Assembly: GCF_022539315.1 (NCBI RefSeq)
Contig: NC_066343.1
Span: 1,116,001-1,180,000, forward strand
DNA length: 64,000 nt
Direction: 5' to 3'
DNA from: Serinus canaria
Lineage: Eukaryota > Chordata > Aves > Passeriformes > Fringillidae
Numbering within the stretch: position 1 is the stretch's first letter; each line of letters opens with the position of its first letter. Below are positions 38,600 through 51,778 of this stretch, in pieces. Under the pieces are notes generated by a model, which saw only the letters and a list, made by a program, of their open reading frames with translations, was not told the DNA's origin and made no database searches. The position numbers and the translations under genes were made by a program.

Positions 38600-38800
38600 G
38601 AGTGGAACAATAGCTTAATGACTGGAGAACCAGAGTGAGGGTTGGGAGATTTGTATTTGATTCTCACATCTACCACTTTCCACACAGCTTTCCTGTGTGG
38701 TTTAAGTCAAGTTATTTCTTTTTATGCCTCAACTCCCTGTCTGAAATAACAATAACATAAGATGCAATACACCCCTTACCCAGAGTTCTGCTGCAATAAC
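38600..38800 (+). mobile_element. MIR-like tRNA-derived SINE remnant
   Basis: The order of blocks matches the amniote MIR/core-SINE type. A tRNA-like head with a degraded A box (tagcttaatgactgg, about 38611-38625) and a degraded B box (gtatttgattctc, about 38653-38665) is followed by the core 'ctgtgtggtttaagtcaagttattt' counterpart of the MIR core (38693-38718). The 'tatgcctcaactccctgtctgaaataac' segment then corresponds to the MIR 'tgcctcagtttcctcatctgtaaaat' region. The copy is very diverged, as expected for MIRs in birds, where the family has long been inactive. Confidence 0.7.
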
Positions 38801-38895
38801 TCTTCTTACAGAATTGTCTTCCAGTATTATGGGGAAGTATCAAATATGCTACCAAAATATGGATAATTGCTAATGTGATTGTTCTTTTAAGTCAT

Positions 38896-38933
38896 GGGGG
38901 GGCAGGGGGGGTATGGGTGGGAGCTAGGTGGGG
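38896..38933 (+). other. G-rich tract with G-quadruplex pattern
   Basis: Two seven-G runs, then ggg, ggg and gggg, separated by one to about seven bases. It fits the G3+N1-7 rule on the + strand. It lies about 100 bases after the MIR-like SINE. Confidence 0.75.
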
Positions 38934-41900
38934 AGGAATTCAGGAAGCAAATCCTTCCTATGCAGGCAACTTAGAATTTGACTTTGAGACCTTGAGAGAA
39001 AAGGAGGCAAATTTCAGGTCATGAATAATTTCTAAACCAGTGCTCTTAAAATACCATTCTGCATTCAGACTTTCCAAGGAAAATTTCCTTTTTCTTTCTC
39101 CCAAATATGGTAAGAAGGAAGGCAATATCATCCCTGACAGAGCTGACAGCAGAGAGTGATGGATGAGAGGTTAGCTGCAAATTCAGCCAGATCCTTCGGT
39201 TTTGTTCCCAAAGAAGGCTACTTTCTGAACTACAGAAAATTAAAAATTTGCAAGAGGTGAGAACACCTGCCGGTGCCAGGGGTCTTATATTACAGCAACT
39301 TGTTTTCCTTTTACAGTAACAGCAGCTTGAAATCAAGTATAGATGTTTATTTCTCCAGTAACCTATCCAAAGTTACTTAGACTATCATAAATACATACAC
39401 GTGAAATAGGCTTCTGCTATAACTGCCTTTGAGCCTGTTCATAATTACCTCTACCAGGATTACTGATCAAGAGCCTCACCTTAGAGAACAGCTGGAAATG
39501 GCTTCTTGTGCAACTTTCTAAGGAGCAATGTCTACTTTACCTCCTCTTTGTCAGAGACCAATAATGCACAAAGCACCTGACTCCTATATCCCAAAAAAAA
39601 TCTTGTAGAAATTCATGTTGCCTTGATGAGAGGCTCTTTTTTCATCAAGTAAAGCACTAGGATGCTAAATGTATGGAGCAACTCGAGTTAGGCATTTTGT
39701 ATATTATAACAGCAACAAAAAATACATGCTCTGACACTTTAGTGCTCAAAATAATACTAAGAAAGGGATGGAGAGGAAGATAAAGAAGCCTCTCCCTTTA
39801 ACCTACAGGTTTACATAATTTTTTGAAATTTACATAGAAGACATGGAAAGAAAGGCCATGAAGAAGCAAGAGATTACTTCTGAAAAGATTTAGGCAGAAA
39901 AAACAGATAAGTATCAACACAAGATTTGAGAAAACTCTACCTGATGTGGTAGACCATTGTGCTCAGCCTAGTCCTGTCATGGATGTCCAGTGCAAAAGTT
40001 GTTCTCCAGTTTAACCCACATTTGATTGTTACTAGAAATTACTCCAGTTGTTCCAACTAAATGTCTTTGTTTTCCTTTTCCCCTCTGGAAAATGCTGACT
40101 AGTTAAAATGTAGATGACCCATGGGAAAAGATGATTTTCATGAAGTTCTTGTTGAAGCCAAAAAAATTGGAGCTCTGCCAATTTTTAAAACCTTACTTAG
40201 GAAGGTTTCTTATATAATCCTATGTGACTTTCTGCCTGTTCATCTGATACACTGCTAAAGAAACCAAGCTCCCTCAAGTCCCAGGCCATAGACTAGCCAT
40301 GCCTGGAAACACAGATACTCAAGATGTCACCTCAAGAGTTTGTCAAGGCTTGGAAAAATTCAGGTAGAAATATTTTGAAATTATTGAAAAAAAATAGAGT
40401 TTTCCTTTTTGTTAAGCAGAACTGTGGACATATTTAGGAAGACATTTTGAAAGTTTGTTTTTCACTTGATTTTTTTTCTCTATTTTTTTTTTTTCCACTG
40501 AATGCTTGACAGCAGAGTGTATTTCTTTGGCTTGTAGTTACCATTGCAAAGCCATTTCAATTCATCAAAAAAAAATTGCACCAGCCCTGGTGACTTTCTC
40601 CTCAGACAAGATGGCTCTGTGAAAGAACAGACCCCTGGATATTCCTTTGTTGTTTGCTGTCTGTGAAAAGACCTGCATGGCTAACTGAAACTAGACTCAT
40701 ATAGAAATTCAAGACAGGTACAGTTCAGAAAGATAAATCCTCTTCATAAACATAAAAGTCCTCTGAATTTAGAACAGATTAAGCATGCTACCTACTCTAA
40801 CTGGAGGACATAATCTTTTTTCCATTCAGTTGCCTAGTTTGATACTTTGCATTCAGAATATTACAAAGCAGAATTGGTAAACATGGGAGTTTGCGTCCTG
40901 AATTCAGTTTTTTTTCCTAGCGTCTGAAGCTATTACTCCATTTTCTTGGCTTTTCAGTGTACCAAACTGGCAGCTATTTTCAAGTTCATCTAGGTATGGT
41001 TGCCACCTTTATCAAATGTCTATTTAGCACCACTTGTTACCTTCCTCTTGTGTTCACCTTAATCCTCAAGCTTTAATGACTTTCCCCTCCTATTCCTATT
41101 GTAGCAGGTTACCCTGCAGTTTTCCTTTTTCCATCCCAACCATGAATAAGGGCTGCAACTTCCCAGTTTTAGCTATTGCAAAAACAGCTTTGTGACAGCA
41201 GCTGCTCATTTTGGTGCTGGAAAGTGGCTGTCAGAGTTTTAAAATTCTTCATTGTTTTCACATGCCGTTTCTATGACATTCATTGTACACAACCTCTAAA
41301 GTACCCATGTGGTTTCTCTCCCCTCTTCCAAATGATTTGCAGTGTGTTGTAATCTACTGGAGGAAAAAACCCTGGAATTCTGTTTTCATTTGGCACTTCT
41401 TTTACAAGGAATATTCATAATAAGAAAATTTGTTTCCAGACTTGGAGGGTTTGCAGGCCTTTAGATGTCTGAAAGGATTGCATACTCAAACCTTTTTTAT
41501 TTTAGATGAATCATGTTCCACTGGACAGATCTCTTTGGGTACAGGAAAAGTTCCCCTTAGCTGTTCTTTAAAATGTGAAACAAGATTTTGCTCTTAAAAC
41601 AAAAAATACTGCATTAATCAGTTTACAAAGGTGTAAAGCATTTGTCAGAACACAATGCCAGCAAGACAATTTTGTTTAACAACAATCTTAACAGCAAGGG
41701 TCCCTGGGATGGAAATAAGTAATAAAAGAAAAACTGGGATGAAACTTTGAGAAGCCACCTCTTTCCTATGCATCTGCAGTGCAATGAGACCTCACACAAA
41801 GCACTGGGGGGAAACTGGCTTCTCTTTCTGTGATCCTGAATTCAGTATTTCAGCTACAAAAGTAGACACACTCCTTAGCATGAGAAATGAAGGACAGGAG

Positions 41901-43731
41901 AACCAAGTCTTTGCATAAATATGCCCACCTCTAACCAGGTCGTCCCCAAATTCAACAGTTTTATTGACAATCACAACGAGATTAAAACCAAATCAGTTTT
42001 GAAAATCATGTTCTCAGAGTACAAAATTTACACACAACTATGCATTTTAGATATAGCAGAATCAAACCAAACCAATTTTAATGCCTTGGTATGGAATTAA
42101 TCTTGTGCTTATGCACATAGAGGAGTATTTCCATAATCCAAAGCATGAGGAAAGCTGAGAACATCTAATTTTCCCTCACCAGCTACTATATGGATGAGAC
42201 AAATTTTATTGAATAAAAGCTGCTCTTTTTTCTGACTGATTTGCCTTGCTTCTGTCCTCAGATCATCACTGACCCCATTACATTATCACAATCAGGCTGC
42301 ACACCAAAATGAGCTGATTGAAACACAACTCTCAGCAGAACTGGAACAGCCCCTTAGTTTATTTTTTACTTTCATGTGTGTGAGATGGGGAGAGAGAGCA
42401 AGAAAGGGCTATTGAACTTTAAACTTCGCAATTAGCTGTATTGTGGGAAAGTGCCATTTTTAGGTCTACATGAAGGACCTACCTCTGAGAATGTCCTTTT
42501 AGCCTGTGAAAAAACTAGAATCATCCCAGGAAGTCTCCAAAAAATTGCAGCCCTGAGAGAATTTGTATAAAAATAAACACTGGATTATTTCAGTACTACT
42601 CCCTTGAGACAATGAGACCAAATTACTCAGAGCAACTATCGTAATCTTGACAGAGAAAGGGAAATTAGCAACTGATGCCAGGGCTTTTTTTTGTTTTGTT
42701 TGGGGTTTTTTGTCCTGTCTTCTTAGTGTAAAGTAATACTTGTAAGAGGCAGCAAAAGCAGGTTAAGCTTGTGATTTGAAATAGACTCCAAGCTGGGACC
42801 AGGCCCTGGAGGGCAAAAAACCAAGCAAGAAGAAGCACTTTTAAAAGTTGTAAACTGGAATTCACAAAAATATGAGAGTTTGAAAAGTATCTCCTGACAG
42901 ACACAATCCAAAAGCAGAAAAATTCTGGCTTCTAGAGTTCAGGGGATTTTTCTTTTTTTTTTTTATGCTTTTTGCCAAGCATTTTTTCTCAGGTGAAATT
43001 AAGGCATTGGAGACACAAGGAGTGATCCAGGGTCCCATACCACTGTAAAAAGTCTTTCTAAGCCTGGTCAGAAAAATCCTTCATTTCATGGAAATGTTAT
43101 TATGCTGTGTTTTCAAGAGAAGTGCTTAGAATCCCACATTGCAAAAAAACCCACTCTTTATTCAGAATTGGTCCTAGTAAATGATGGTAAGAAAACACAT
43201 GAGACGTTGTGATTTCAGTTACCTATTGGTGATCTCTAACAATCAAGAGAAAGATGTGTAAAGCATGGATCAGGAAGTCTGAAGCAAGACGATCTGAAGT
43301 CATGATTCTAAAAATTTATGTATAAGACAGGAATTTAATCAAGGCATCTTCTCCACAGTTATGAACTGCTCCACACTACTGATCAAAGTTGAGCAATTCT
43401 TTCATGGAAAATGTGTATCAAAACCCTTCTGAGAAGTCTTGTATTGACTCAGAGAAGAGAACAAGCTGGCATTGTCCCCATTTCAGAGCAATGCTCCAAA
43501 GCAGAGACTTCGTTAATGGTCTGACATTTGAGATGTGAGCTTCAGATTTTAACTTACCGTTGCTCCCTTGCATGGCACCAGGAAGATCAGGAAGAGAGTA
43601 TAATGCAATAGGATAAAAAGGACAAACAATGAGGGAGAAGGTGTTATGTCTGCTGTCTTGGCTGACTCTGGATTCAACAGTCAAAAAGAGTTTCTGTAAT
43701 CTGAGCTGGAAAGCCAGGATTTTTATCTGGA

Positions 43732-43768
43732 CATGCCAGGGAAGTCATGACATTACTTCCCTGGCATG
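43732..43768. repeat. Perfect hairpin, 14-bp arms, 9-base loop
   Basis: catgccagggaagt (43732-43745) pairs exactly with acttccctggcatg (43755-43768) around catgacatt. No element edges are seen next to it. A template-switch origin is likely (inference). Confidence 0.88.
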
Positions 43769-44831
43769 AAACACAGATGGGATCCCTCAGCAAGCATTGA
43801 AAAGGCACTGCAGAAGCAGACACTGCTGCAACCCTTTGACAAAACTCCTTTCAGGCAACCCAAGAGTGAACAGATTTTGATCCTTTTGCTATTGTACTGG
43901 CCAACAAAAGAAGATGAAGGCAAGAATCTCCAGTATGAACTAACAGAAAGCAAAGAAATTGCTTCACAACATGGAGAAAAACAGCACTTTCAGAAGAAGA
44001 AAGGTAAAAAATATGTTTTTAGCTTCAAAGACCAATGATGTTAATAAAATCCTTCCAAAATCACCATACAACTCTCTACCCACAGTGAAAATTCAATATC
44101 TAATGGCATTAGCAATATCATTAATAACAAATGTCTGTTTAATTACTCTTGCTGAGATTAAAAAGGCCATTATTCTTGTGACAGAAGAAAATTATTAGCT
44201 GAAAAGTCTTTTAAATGCCAAATGAGCCACCCATAAAGGCACAGAGTTTCTTATTTGAAGGTACCTCTGACATCCAGGCATTTGTGTTGCTTGAAGGAGC
44301 ACTACCCATCTGGGCTGAAGTTCATGCTGTGACATTGAGGAAATGCTGTTACATTGGAGAAGATCAGATGAAGCTACAGGACATTTGATAACAGTGACTT
44401 TAATTTAGAACTCTATAAAATGTACCAGGACAGAATAGAGTTCTCAGAAGTAACTAAATCACTAATGACTCTTCATCTGAGTGAAAAAAATAATAAAATT
44501 CTTCTGAGAGATGGATATATTCCCCAGCAAATTTTGGAAATACTGCCCCATAATCACCAGCTATTTTTTGTCATGTGCTGAAAGGGACTTGCACCAACAC
44601 TGTAAACCCTAATGCTGTGGAATATGCAATGTGCACCTCCTGTAACCAGATCCTCAGGATGATAAACAGACCTGTTTGCCTTGTTATTCAAGAGAGGAAA
44701 ATATGGCTAATGCCACAGTGCCTGGATCTATGTATCAGTCTGCCTGATACCAGTTTTTAACTAGTAGTAAACAATGTGTTTTCCATCTTTAGAACTGAAC
44801 GTGGTTGTGGATTGTGACAAACAATCCCATT

Positions 44832-44849
44832 CTTCTGCAGCTGCAGAAG
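44832..44849. repeat. 18-bp perfect palindrome
   Basis: cttctgcagctgcagaag equals its own reverse complement with no spacer and contains PstI-type ctgcag twice and cagctg at the centre. A third cttctgcag lies about 35 bases downstream (44882-44890). Confidence 0.85.
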
Positions 44850-47815
44850 TAATTACATCCTTCTAAAGCTTTAAACTCTATACTTCTGCAGTCCAGGACA
44901 AGCAGAAGATCTGATCTGTGGCAGATGGAATGGTAAATGCATTTCCCTCTAAGCTCTATGGATGGTGCTGGAAGGTTATAGAGAAAAATTATTGCAGTTC
45001 ACAGCAACAGCAAAGAGGGATTTATTTAAGAGGATAATTCACTCTGAGATTAAGAGTAGCCCTCAGTTTATGTGCCCCCCAACTGGCTCATGTATACATC
45101 ATGCATGCTCTGAAATCACAGGAACAAGGAGGGAGACATACCAGAACAGCAGTAAGAAGTGTAGCTGTCAGAAAAGATACTCAAGTGATTTATATCTCAA
45201 AAAAAAAAAGCTAAAAAAGACTCCCTGCTCAGCCTGTTTCACTAACCAGAGGCTACACACTGATGTCTGTTAAATATCTTTTAAAACAATTCTATTAACT
45301 ATCCACTGAAATATATTTTTAAGGCTGGGTTGAGGAAGGTTAGAAAATATAAAGCAACATTTTACTGTCAAGTTTGCTAAGTGCTATATTTGTCTTTGAG
45401 GCAAGGGCAGTCAGTGACTTACCCTCTTTCCCTCATTTCCCTAGAAAATACTAACAGTCATAGATGCAATTGTCATTGATGTGATGGTAACAGGAAACCA
45501 TGAAGAATTCTTCTACTACTTGATGCAATACCAGGACGACAAATTGAGAATGAGTATCATATTGTTAAAAAAAGAGATGTATGCCAGATCTTAAGAATGA
45601 TCAGAGGCACTAATCTACTTCTTGAGCATATTTACTCTGTTCCTGACAGAGACATCTACCAATACTAATACTCCCATTTCATGTCTATTTGGAGGTGATT
45701 CCATTTTCCCCATCATGCTGCCTAAGGACTTCTACTACAGTGGAATGTAGATAGTTCCCTATAAAAAAAAACAACTTGTCATGATAATACATCATTGTCA
45801 GCAGTTACAGCTCATGTGACACATGGGATGCTTTTACATAGTGAAAGTAGACTGAGATGATGTTATGAGAAAGTAGATGTCAGAGAACCTAAGTCTGGCT
45901 CTTAAATAGAAATCTATCTGCCTCATCTACTTACATATGTCCAAAAGCCTTGTTTTGCCGCCACTCTCCAGCAACATATGAAAGCACCTCCTTTAGGCCA
46001 GGCACCAATAAATGAGTACCTGCCACAAAGTCACATGCACATTCTAAAAGAGCTTTTTATAAGAACTTCTTTCCCATTTCTAGATCATGCAAGAAGGTAC
46101 ACTAATTCAGCATCAGAAGTAGTAGTATTGTGGGTCTGTAATTCTGTTAATACAAATACCAATATATTCTTGTATTAAAAAATATTTTTTTCATATTCAA
46201 TTTTGCAGTCAAGCAACTGGTTTGCTCTGTTTAGCTTTGCATATGGATAGCAGATGGATTAAAACAACAACCGTAAGTCCGGTAAGAAAGGAGTTTTGGG
46301 TTCAATAGGGAAGGGGTTGTATGCAAACCGAAAGCATAAACTATTTTCTTTCTTCCTTAGTTTTCAATGCCTTGCTCCACTTCATAAGCCTTTAATAGTT
46401 AGCTTTGAAATGCCATATTCATTCAGTTATACCTTGTTTATCTGAGAAATTTTACATCATCAGCAAGAATTCTTGCTCTTCCCAAAGAGCAGTGGAGCAA
46501 ACAAAATCACTACAGATTAACTGCTTTCTGAAATAGGTAAGGAACTCACAATAAGCCTTGAAGTGTCTATCACTGACCAGAGTTGTCAGGAATGCTGGTG
46601 TATTTCTTCACAAATGAATGGGTAAGTTGTCTAGGCTTCCAGTTTAATTTTTAGAGCTTAAGCCTGACTATGATAGGTGGACATAAAATCTAACCACACT
46701 CTTGTTAACATCATCGGTCAACTAACAGTCTGATATATATGCAAACATGAGATAATGATAGAAATGAAAAAGAATTCTGTGTGTATATGATTGCCACATT
46801 CTTTTCCTTAAGAGCAGTATGATTACCATACACATTCAGCTGTCATACACTCTAGGTTATATTAAGCCATAGTACAAACACAACCAGTTTAAATTGGATC
46901 ACCCAGGGGTCACTTTGGCCCATCACATGCCAATTACATCCCTAAAAATCAATACTTTTATTTTTAAAGGTAAAGGTCTTTTATAAAATTAGTTTTAGAA
47001 AAATGGGGTTTGTCTGTTTTTTCAAGAAAGTCACACAATTGTAGAGTTCCGCCATTAAAAAAGTTACAACTTTTTTTCTCCATTGGCACTGTCCAAGCAA
47101 GTTTAAAGGTAAAGCTAATCCAGAGCAAGCCAAAGATCTGACTAAATTCTATAAGCTAAGAAACAGCCAAGCCACAGAAAATATTTAGGCATGAGGCGCC
47201 TGCCCACAGCCCGGCACAGCAATCCCCAGGAATGCACTGCAATTGCTCTACAACCTACAGCTGGATCCCATGGCTTTCTTTCCACTCCTGTCCAGGAAAG
47301 CCCTCAAGACACAAGCCATCGTTGGATTTGGGGTCTCCCTTTTCCCCCTTCACCTCACAGTGTCTGTTTATCACCACCCAGCAGACTTAGGCAGGAGGAT
47401 GGACAAACTTCCTGAAGTTTGAGGATCTGCAAACAGTTGCTCTTCCTTCTTTGCAAAAACGACTCAGGTCCACAAGGGTTTCTCCTTGCAAAGTTAAACA
47501 CCTGACCAAGCAGCATGATTTTATCTCCTTATTTGTTTGTTATTAAGTGAGATGTGTATTTCCACATTGTAAAAGCTGGGTTGGCAGAAGGGGGTTATCT
47601 GGATATGAAGTGTCTAACCATAACTCCGACTCATTTCTTTATTATATTTTTTGTCTGTCTTTGCCCTTTGTGATTTCACTGTCCACAGGATAACCCACAT
47701 TCTTAAAGTGAATCTGAGCTTGCTAAGCAAAAATCTGTCCCCAAAAGAGTTTTGCAGCTGAGTTCATGAGCAGAAAGAAAGTATAGATACGTATCCCTTA
47801 CAAAAAGACTTAATA

Positions 47816-47820
<5 letters not shown>

Positions 47821-47851
<31 letters not shown>

Positions 47852-47872
47852 TATATATATATATATATATAT
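47821..47872. repeat. (TA)n microsatellite
   Basis: About 50 bases of alternating A/T broken once by attatatta near the middle, so the two halves are close to mirror images. It can extrude as a cruciform. Confidence 0.95.
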
Positions 47873-49790
47873 CTTAATAAACCCTCTGTGGTTTTTTGCA
47901 GAGAAGGGACATGGAAACCATCAGTGTTATAGCTGCAGAGCAGCAGTCACAAGAAAACATTACTTTACCCCATGATAAGAATCCCTGGGCAATTGAACAT
48001 TCACCATGAAAAATGGTCATATAACTGAAAGATTCTTACTTCTGTCTCTCCTTTCTACACCTGTAGCATTTGAACATATATTCTTCTTTCACCTCCCCTT
48101 CAAAAAGCAGATCACATGCAGGAAAAGTTGAGAAAAACAATGAAAACTTTTACCAGGAAAAAGTACACACTGAAGTAAGGGGAAGAATCAATTTATTGAA
48201 TAATTGTGCTTATGGCTCCCAGCTTCAGCCACCCACTCAAGTTACTTGTATATGTGCATGTATACAGATGTGAGTATGTCTCTAGGCATATGCAGAGATT
48301 ATGTGTGTTATATTCTCTTTCCCTATGGAAGATTGTAGCATCCTACCAAGATACCCTTTTGGCATGCCATTTTCATTTTTTTCTCTAATACCTTACCCAC
48401 TCTCCTGAAAACACAGTTTGCCTGTCTTTCCAGAGCTTTTACAATGCTGAAAGGCAAATAACATTAGCTGAGGCAGCCAGACAGGGTCATGACCCCTTGT
48501 GCTCTCACTCATGGAAACACCATGTGCTGCTCCTGTCCTTCCTGTCCTTCCTGTGTGTCTGCTCTCATGTCACTCTTGGGCAGGCTATTCCCATCCTCTT
48601 CCCTTTGCTTTCTCAGTGATTCATCAGCTGTTTCTGTTTCCTCTGTCACTGTTGCCCAAAAGAAACAAATAGCACTTCTTACAGCAGCAGGCTTATTCAG
48701 ATTGGTTCTGCTGGGACATGCACCACAGAGAAGAAACCTCTCTGCTCCACAAGTCAGCTGAAAGTAAAAGTGGGAAAGACTTAGCCCTTCTGGAAATTTT
48801 ATGTCTTGGAGAGAACCACCTCTGAGAAAATTTCCCTAAAGCAACCACATACTTGATGTATCCCTAAGTTTGGTGAGGCTGTTCCCCTTTCCTGAGTACA
48901 TATCGGGAACTGTTTCTCTTCTCACCTTCCCCAAATGTATTAGCAGGGCTCTTGTGCCATAGCCTGATTCCAGAAATGAACTGTCAGAAACTAGAATTAT
49001 TTTTATTAACACTTCAGCAGATTTTCTGACTGACATTTTCTACCCTATCCAAAAGGAAGATTACAGGGCTGGGACTGATAATATTTTTTACTTTTTTAAA
49101 ATTTTTATTTTAATAATAAATTTCCAATCAGGATTACAGAAAAAAAAAAACCACAATTGCAAACTCCTACCACTGACATATGTCTTTTATCTCATTTTCA
49201 CTGACTTACTCACCTGACACATACCGAGTTTTACCTCGTACTAGTAGCCTTCTTGGTCTTTATCAATTTAATGCAATTTACAAAGGAAAATTATGTTATT
49301 TGATTTTTGTTTGTAATTTAAGCAAATTGAAAAGTAGTTATTCTTAAAGATGAACATTTTTCATTTGAAAAAGGAAGAACCAATGGATTTTGCCTTAAAA
49401 TGTCAGATCCTTGCTTTATTAAGACAGATGTGTCCTATTAACTAAAAAAACAACAATAGCAAATCTGAAGGTCATGCAGTCTAAACATATTTTTTCATGC
49501 TATATGGGGAAATACCTGGTGAAATAGAGATAAAGGAAAACCAGTTCAAATTTTAGGTGCATTTTAAAAATGTGTCCCTTTTAACATATAAGTTTCTTCC
49601 ATGTTCCAAATAGCTAGCTTACATTTTAATCTTCTTTAAACCTGTTGTTCTTAACCTTTTAAAAGATTAGTTAAAATAGTATCAATAGTTTCAAGTTAAG
49701 CCTAAATTTATATGAAACACCTTCTGTGCCCATTGCATTCCAGGCTTGTGGTTTGTTGTTTTGGATTTTTATTTTAATTAATGAGGTTCT

Positions 49791-49838
49791 AGCAGTCATT
49801 TTTGACTGCTGTAGCAGTGTAGCATCTCTGCTACACTG
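49791..49838. repeat. Two adjacent small hairpins
   Basis: First: agcagtca / tgactgct around tttt (49791-49810). Second: cagtgtagca / tgctacactg around tctc (49815-49838). Both stems are perfect, the loops are four bases each, and the stems share the words agcagt/actgct, so nested alternative pairing is possible. Confidence 0.8.
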
Positions 49839-51332
49839 AGTTCATTTGTGTCATTCAAATCTTTGCTTTTTAAATATCCTCTGATAAATTTATTATGGCA
49901 ATGCATTCATATCTTTAAGCTTAATCTGAAACTTCAATAACGAGCGGGAGATTGAATAAATGAATAGGATGGAATCCAGATAAAAATTAAAATACTGTTC
50001 TGTCATTGACCACCTAAACTGTTAGGGATACTGATAGGATAGTACTTTAACTTCGTCCTCTTCTGAGATGCTTTCTCCACCTCACTTCACTCTTCCATCC
50101 TCAGCTTGTTACCAAAGCTTCTGATTAGGCACAGGAACAGGATACCATACACAACCTGCCCAGACACGTTTAAAAAGCAGGAGAAGCAGTGACACCAGCT
50201 AAGAATTGCTTTGCCTCAACCCAGAAGAAATGATCTTTTCTTTCATTAATTAGGTACCAAGTGATCCCCACAGAAAAACATTCTTATTGTCTAAATAATT
50301 TTGGAAAACAGTGTCTTTTAACCCTGGCTCTCCACCTGTCCATGACTTAGTTATATTATGTGACCAATTGCTTTTTCATGCTCATGCAAAATCTGCTCGC
50401 AGGCCTCTCCATCAAGCCTCCCTAAAACAAACAGTTCAGAAGTACTTTCACCCCGTAGCAAGAATCTGAATTTCATTGGATTTTTTGACTTGTAGGTATG
50501 ACTGTTTTCTCTTTCCCTCAGTTAAGAGAGAAGAAAACAAGTCTTTTTTCAGATTTCTTATTTATTGAGTATCCAGGTAACAAACTGCTTAAAATCAAGC
50601 AAACAAAACTTGATAATTGGCCCCCATCCTCAACCGAGCTGCAGAAAGATGTAACCATGGCAACATGCAGTTTAAAGAAGACCATTTCATGTACTTTTCA
50701 GAATTTAAGTTTGTCAAAGTCAATATATCCCTAAGTAGAATTATCACTCTAGAAGCAGTTTGGTCTTTCTTTTAAATGATGGTTAAATCTGGGGGCAGAA
50801 GTAGTCTTGACAACTTGTTCTGGGTGGAGGGAAGTATTGAAAGTAATATGGATGTACACACAAAAAGTAAAACAAAACCAAAAAAAACCAAAGTTCCTCT
50901 CCACCAAGGAATGAACAGGAACAGACACTGCAAAGCAAAAGATGGTAATTAAGGAATAGCTAACCCCATCAGGCTGTCAAAAGGTTACCTGCAAGTGAGT
51001 CTTCTCTTAAGCCTGGAACAGCCCTAAGGTCCAGCATTACTTTCCTTGCTGAAGGTAATTCTTATTGTAAATTTATGCATTTATATCAATAAAGAAATAC
51101 ATCTCTGGAAAGAAATTAAAGGCAAGAGACCACAAAACAGTGGACCCATTGTAGTAGTTTCACACTGGCCAAACACCAGACACCCACAAAAGCCATTCAC
51201 TTAACCTTTCTTGCTCTCATCTGGGCAGAGGAGAGGGAAAAAAATTAATGAAGGTTCATGAGTGGAGGTGACAACAGGGAGAAAACACTCTAAGGGGGTA
51301 AAACAGGTTCAAATGTAACAGTATAAAGTACA

Positions 51333-51338
51333 TTTATT
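51333..51338 (-). promoter_or_regulatory. LTR polyadenylation signal AATAAA
   Basis: tttatt on the + strand, within the 3' part of the minus-strand LTR at 51150-52650. Confidence 0.5.
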
Positions 51339-51734
51339 ATTAACAGTCAGAGGAGGATAACAAAAAGTAAAATAAGCCTTTAAAACTTCTTTTTCCTCTA
51401 GCCCCTCCCTTCTTCCCGCCGATAGCACAGGTAGACGCAGCGTGGGGGGTTTGGTCAGTTTGTCACTCAAGATCTTCTGTTTGCTCAAGGAGAGGAGTCC
51501 TCCTCTCTATGCTATGCTGTGGGGTCCCTCCCATAGAAGACATTTCCACATGAACTTCCCCGGCATGGCTTTAATTTCACGAGCAGCAGTCCTGCCAAAA
51601 CTGATACAACGTGAGTCTTTGCCATGGGCAAGCAGTCTTCCCAAAACTGCTGCTTTGTGGGTCAGTCATCCACGGCTTGCATTCCTCTAAAGATAGGCTG
51701 CTTCATTTTGGAAGCAAGGGCCCTCTGGCTATCC

Positions 51735-51778
51735 CTGGAAGCAGGGGCTCTATCTCTGGAAGCAGGGGCTCTCTCTCT
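51735..51778. repeat. Internal tandem duplication in the LTR
   Basis: ctggaagcaggggctctatct is followed by a near copy, ctggaagcaggggctctctct. A related 'ggaagcaagggccctctggct' sits just upstream (about 51710-51730), giving three diverged units. Confidence 0.7.

Larger units (their letters stand above)
38801..51149. other. AT-rich non-coding stretch, no gene seen
   Basis: Over 12 kb without a recognisable gene or interspersed repeat. It holds a G-rich tract, a 14-bp-arm hairpin, an 18-bp palindrome, paired small hairpins and a (TA)n tract listed separately, a long T-run at about 40468-40497 and a poly-A at about 45202. Less AT-rich patches at 47190-47415 and 48480-48760 contain frames of 74-90 codons without recognisable domains. 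A possible terminal exon at 45445-45594 is described in the findings. Confidence 0.6.

Noticed and set aside
43766..44038. 90-codon + strand frame with a YWP motif recalling phosphatase or receptor sequences
   Set aside because: The motif is only three residues, the flanking residues fit no family I know, and the frame overlaps the hairpin at 43732-43768.
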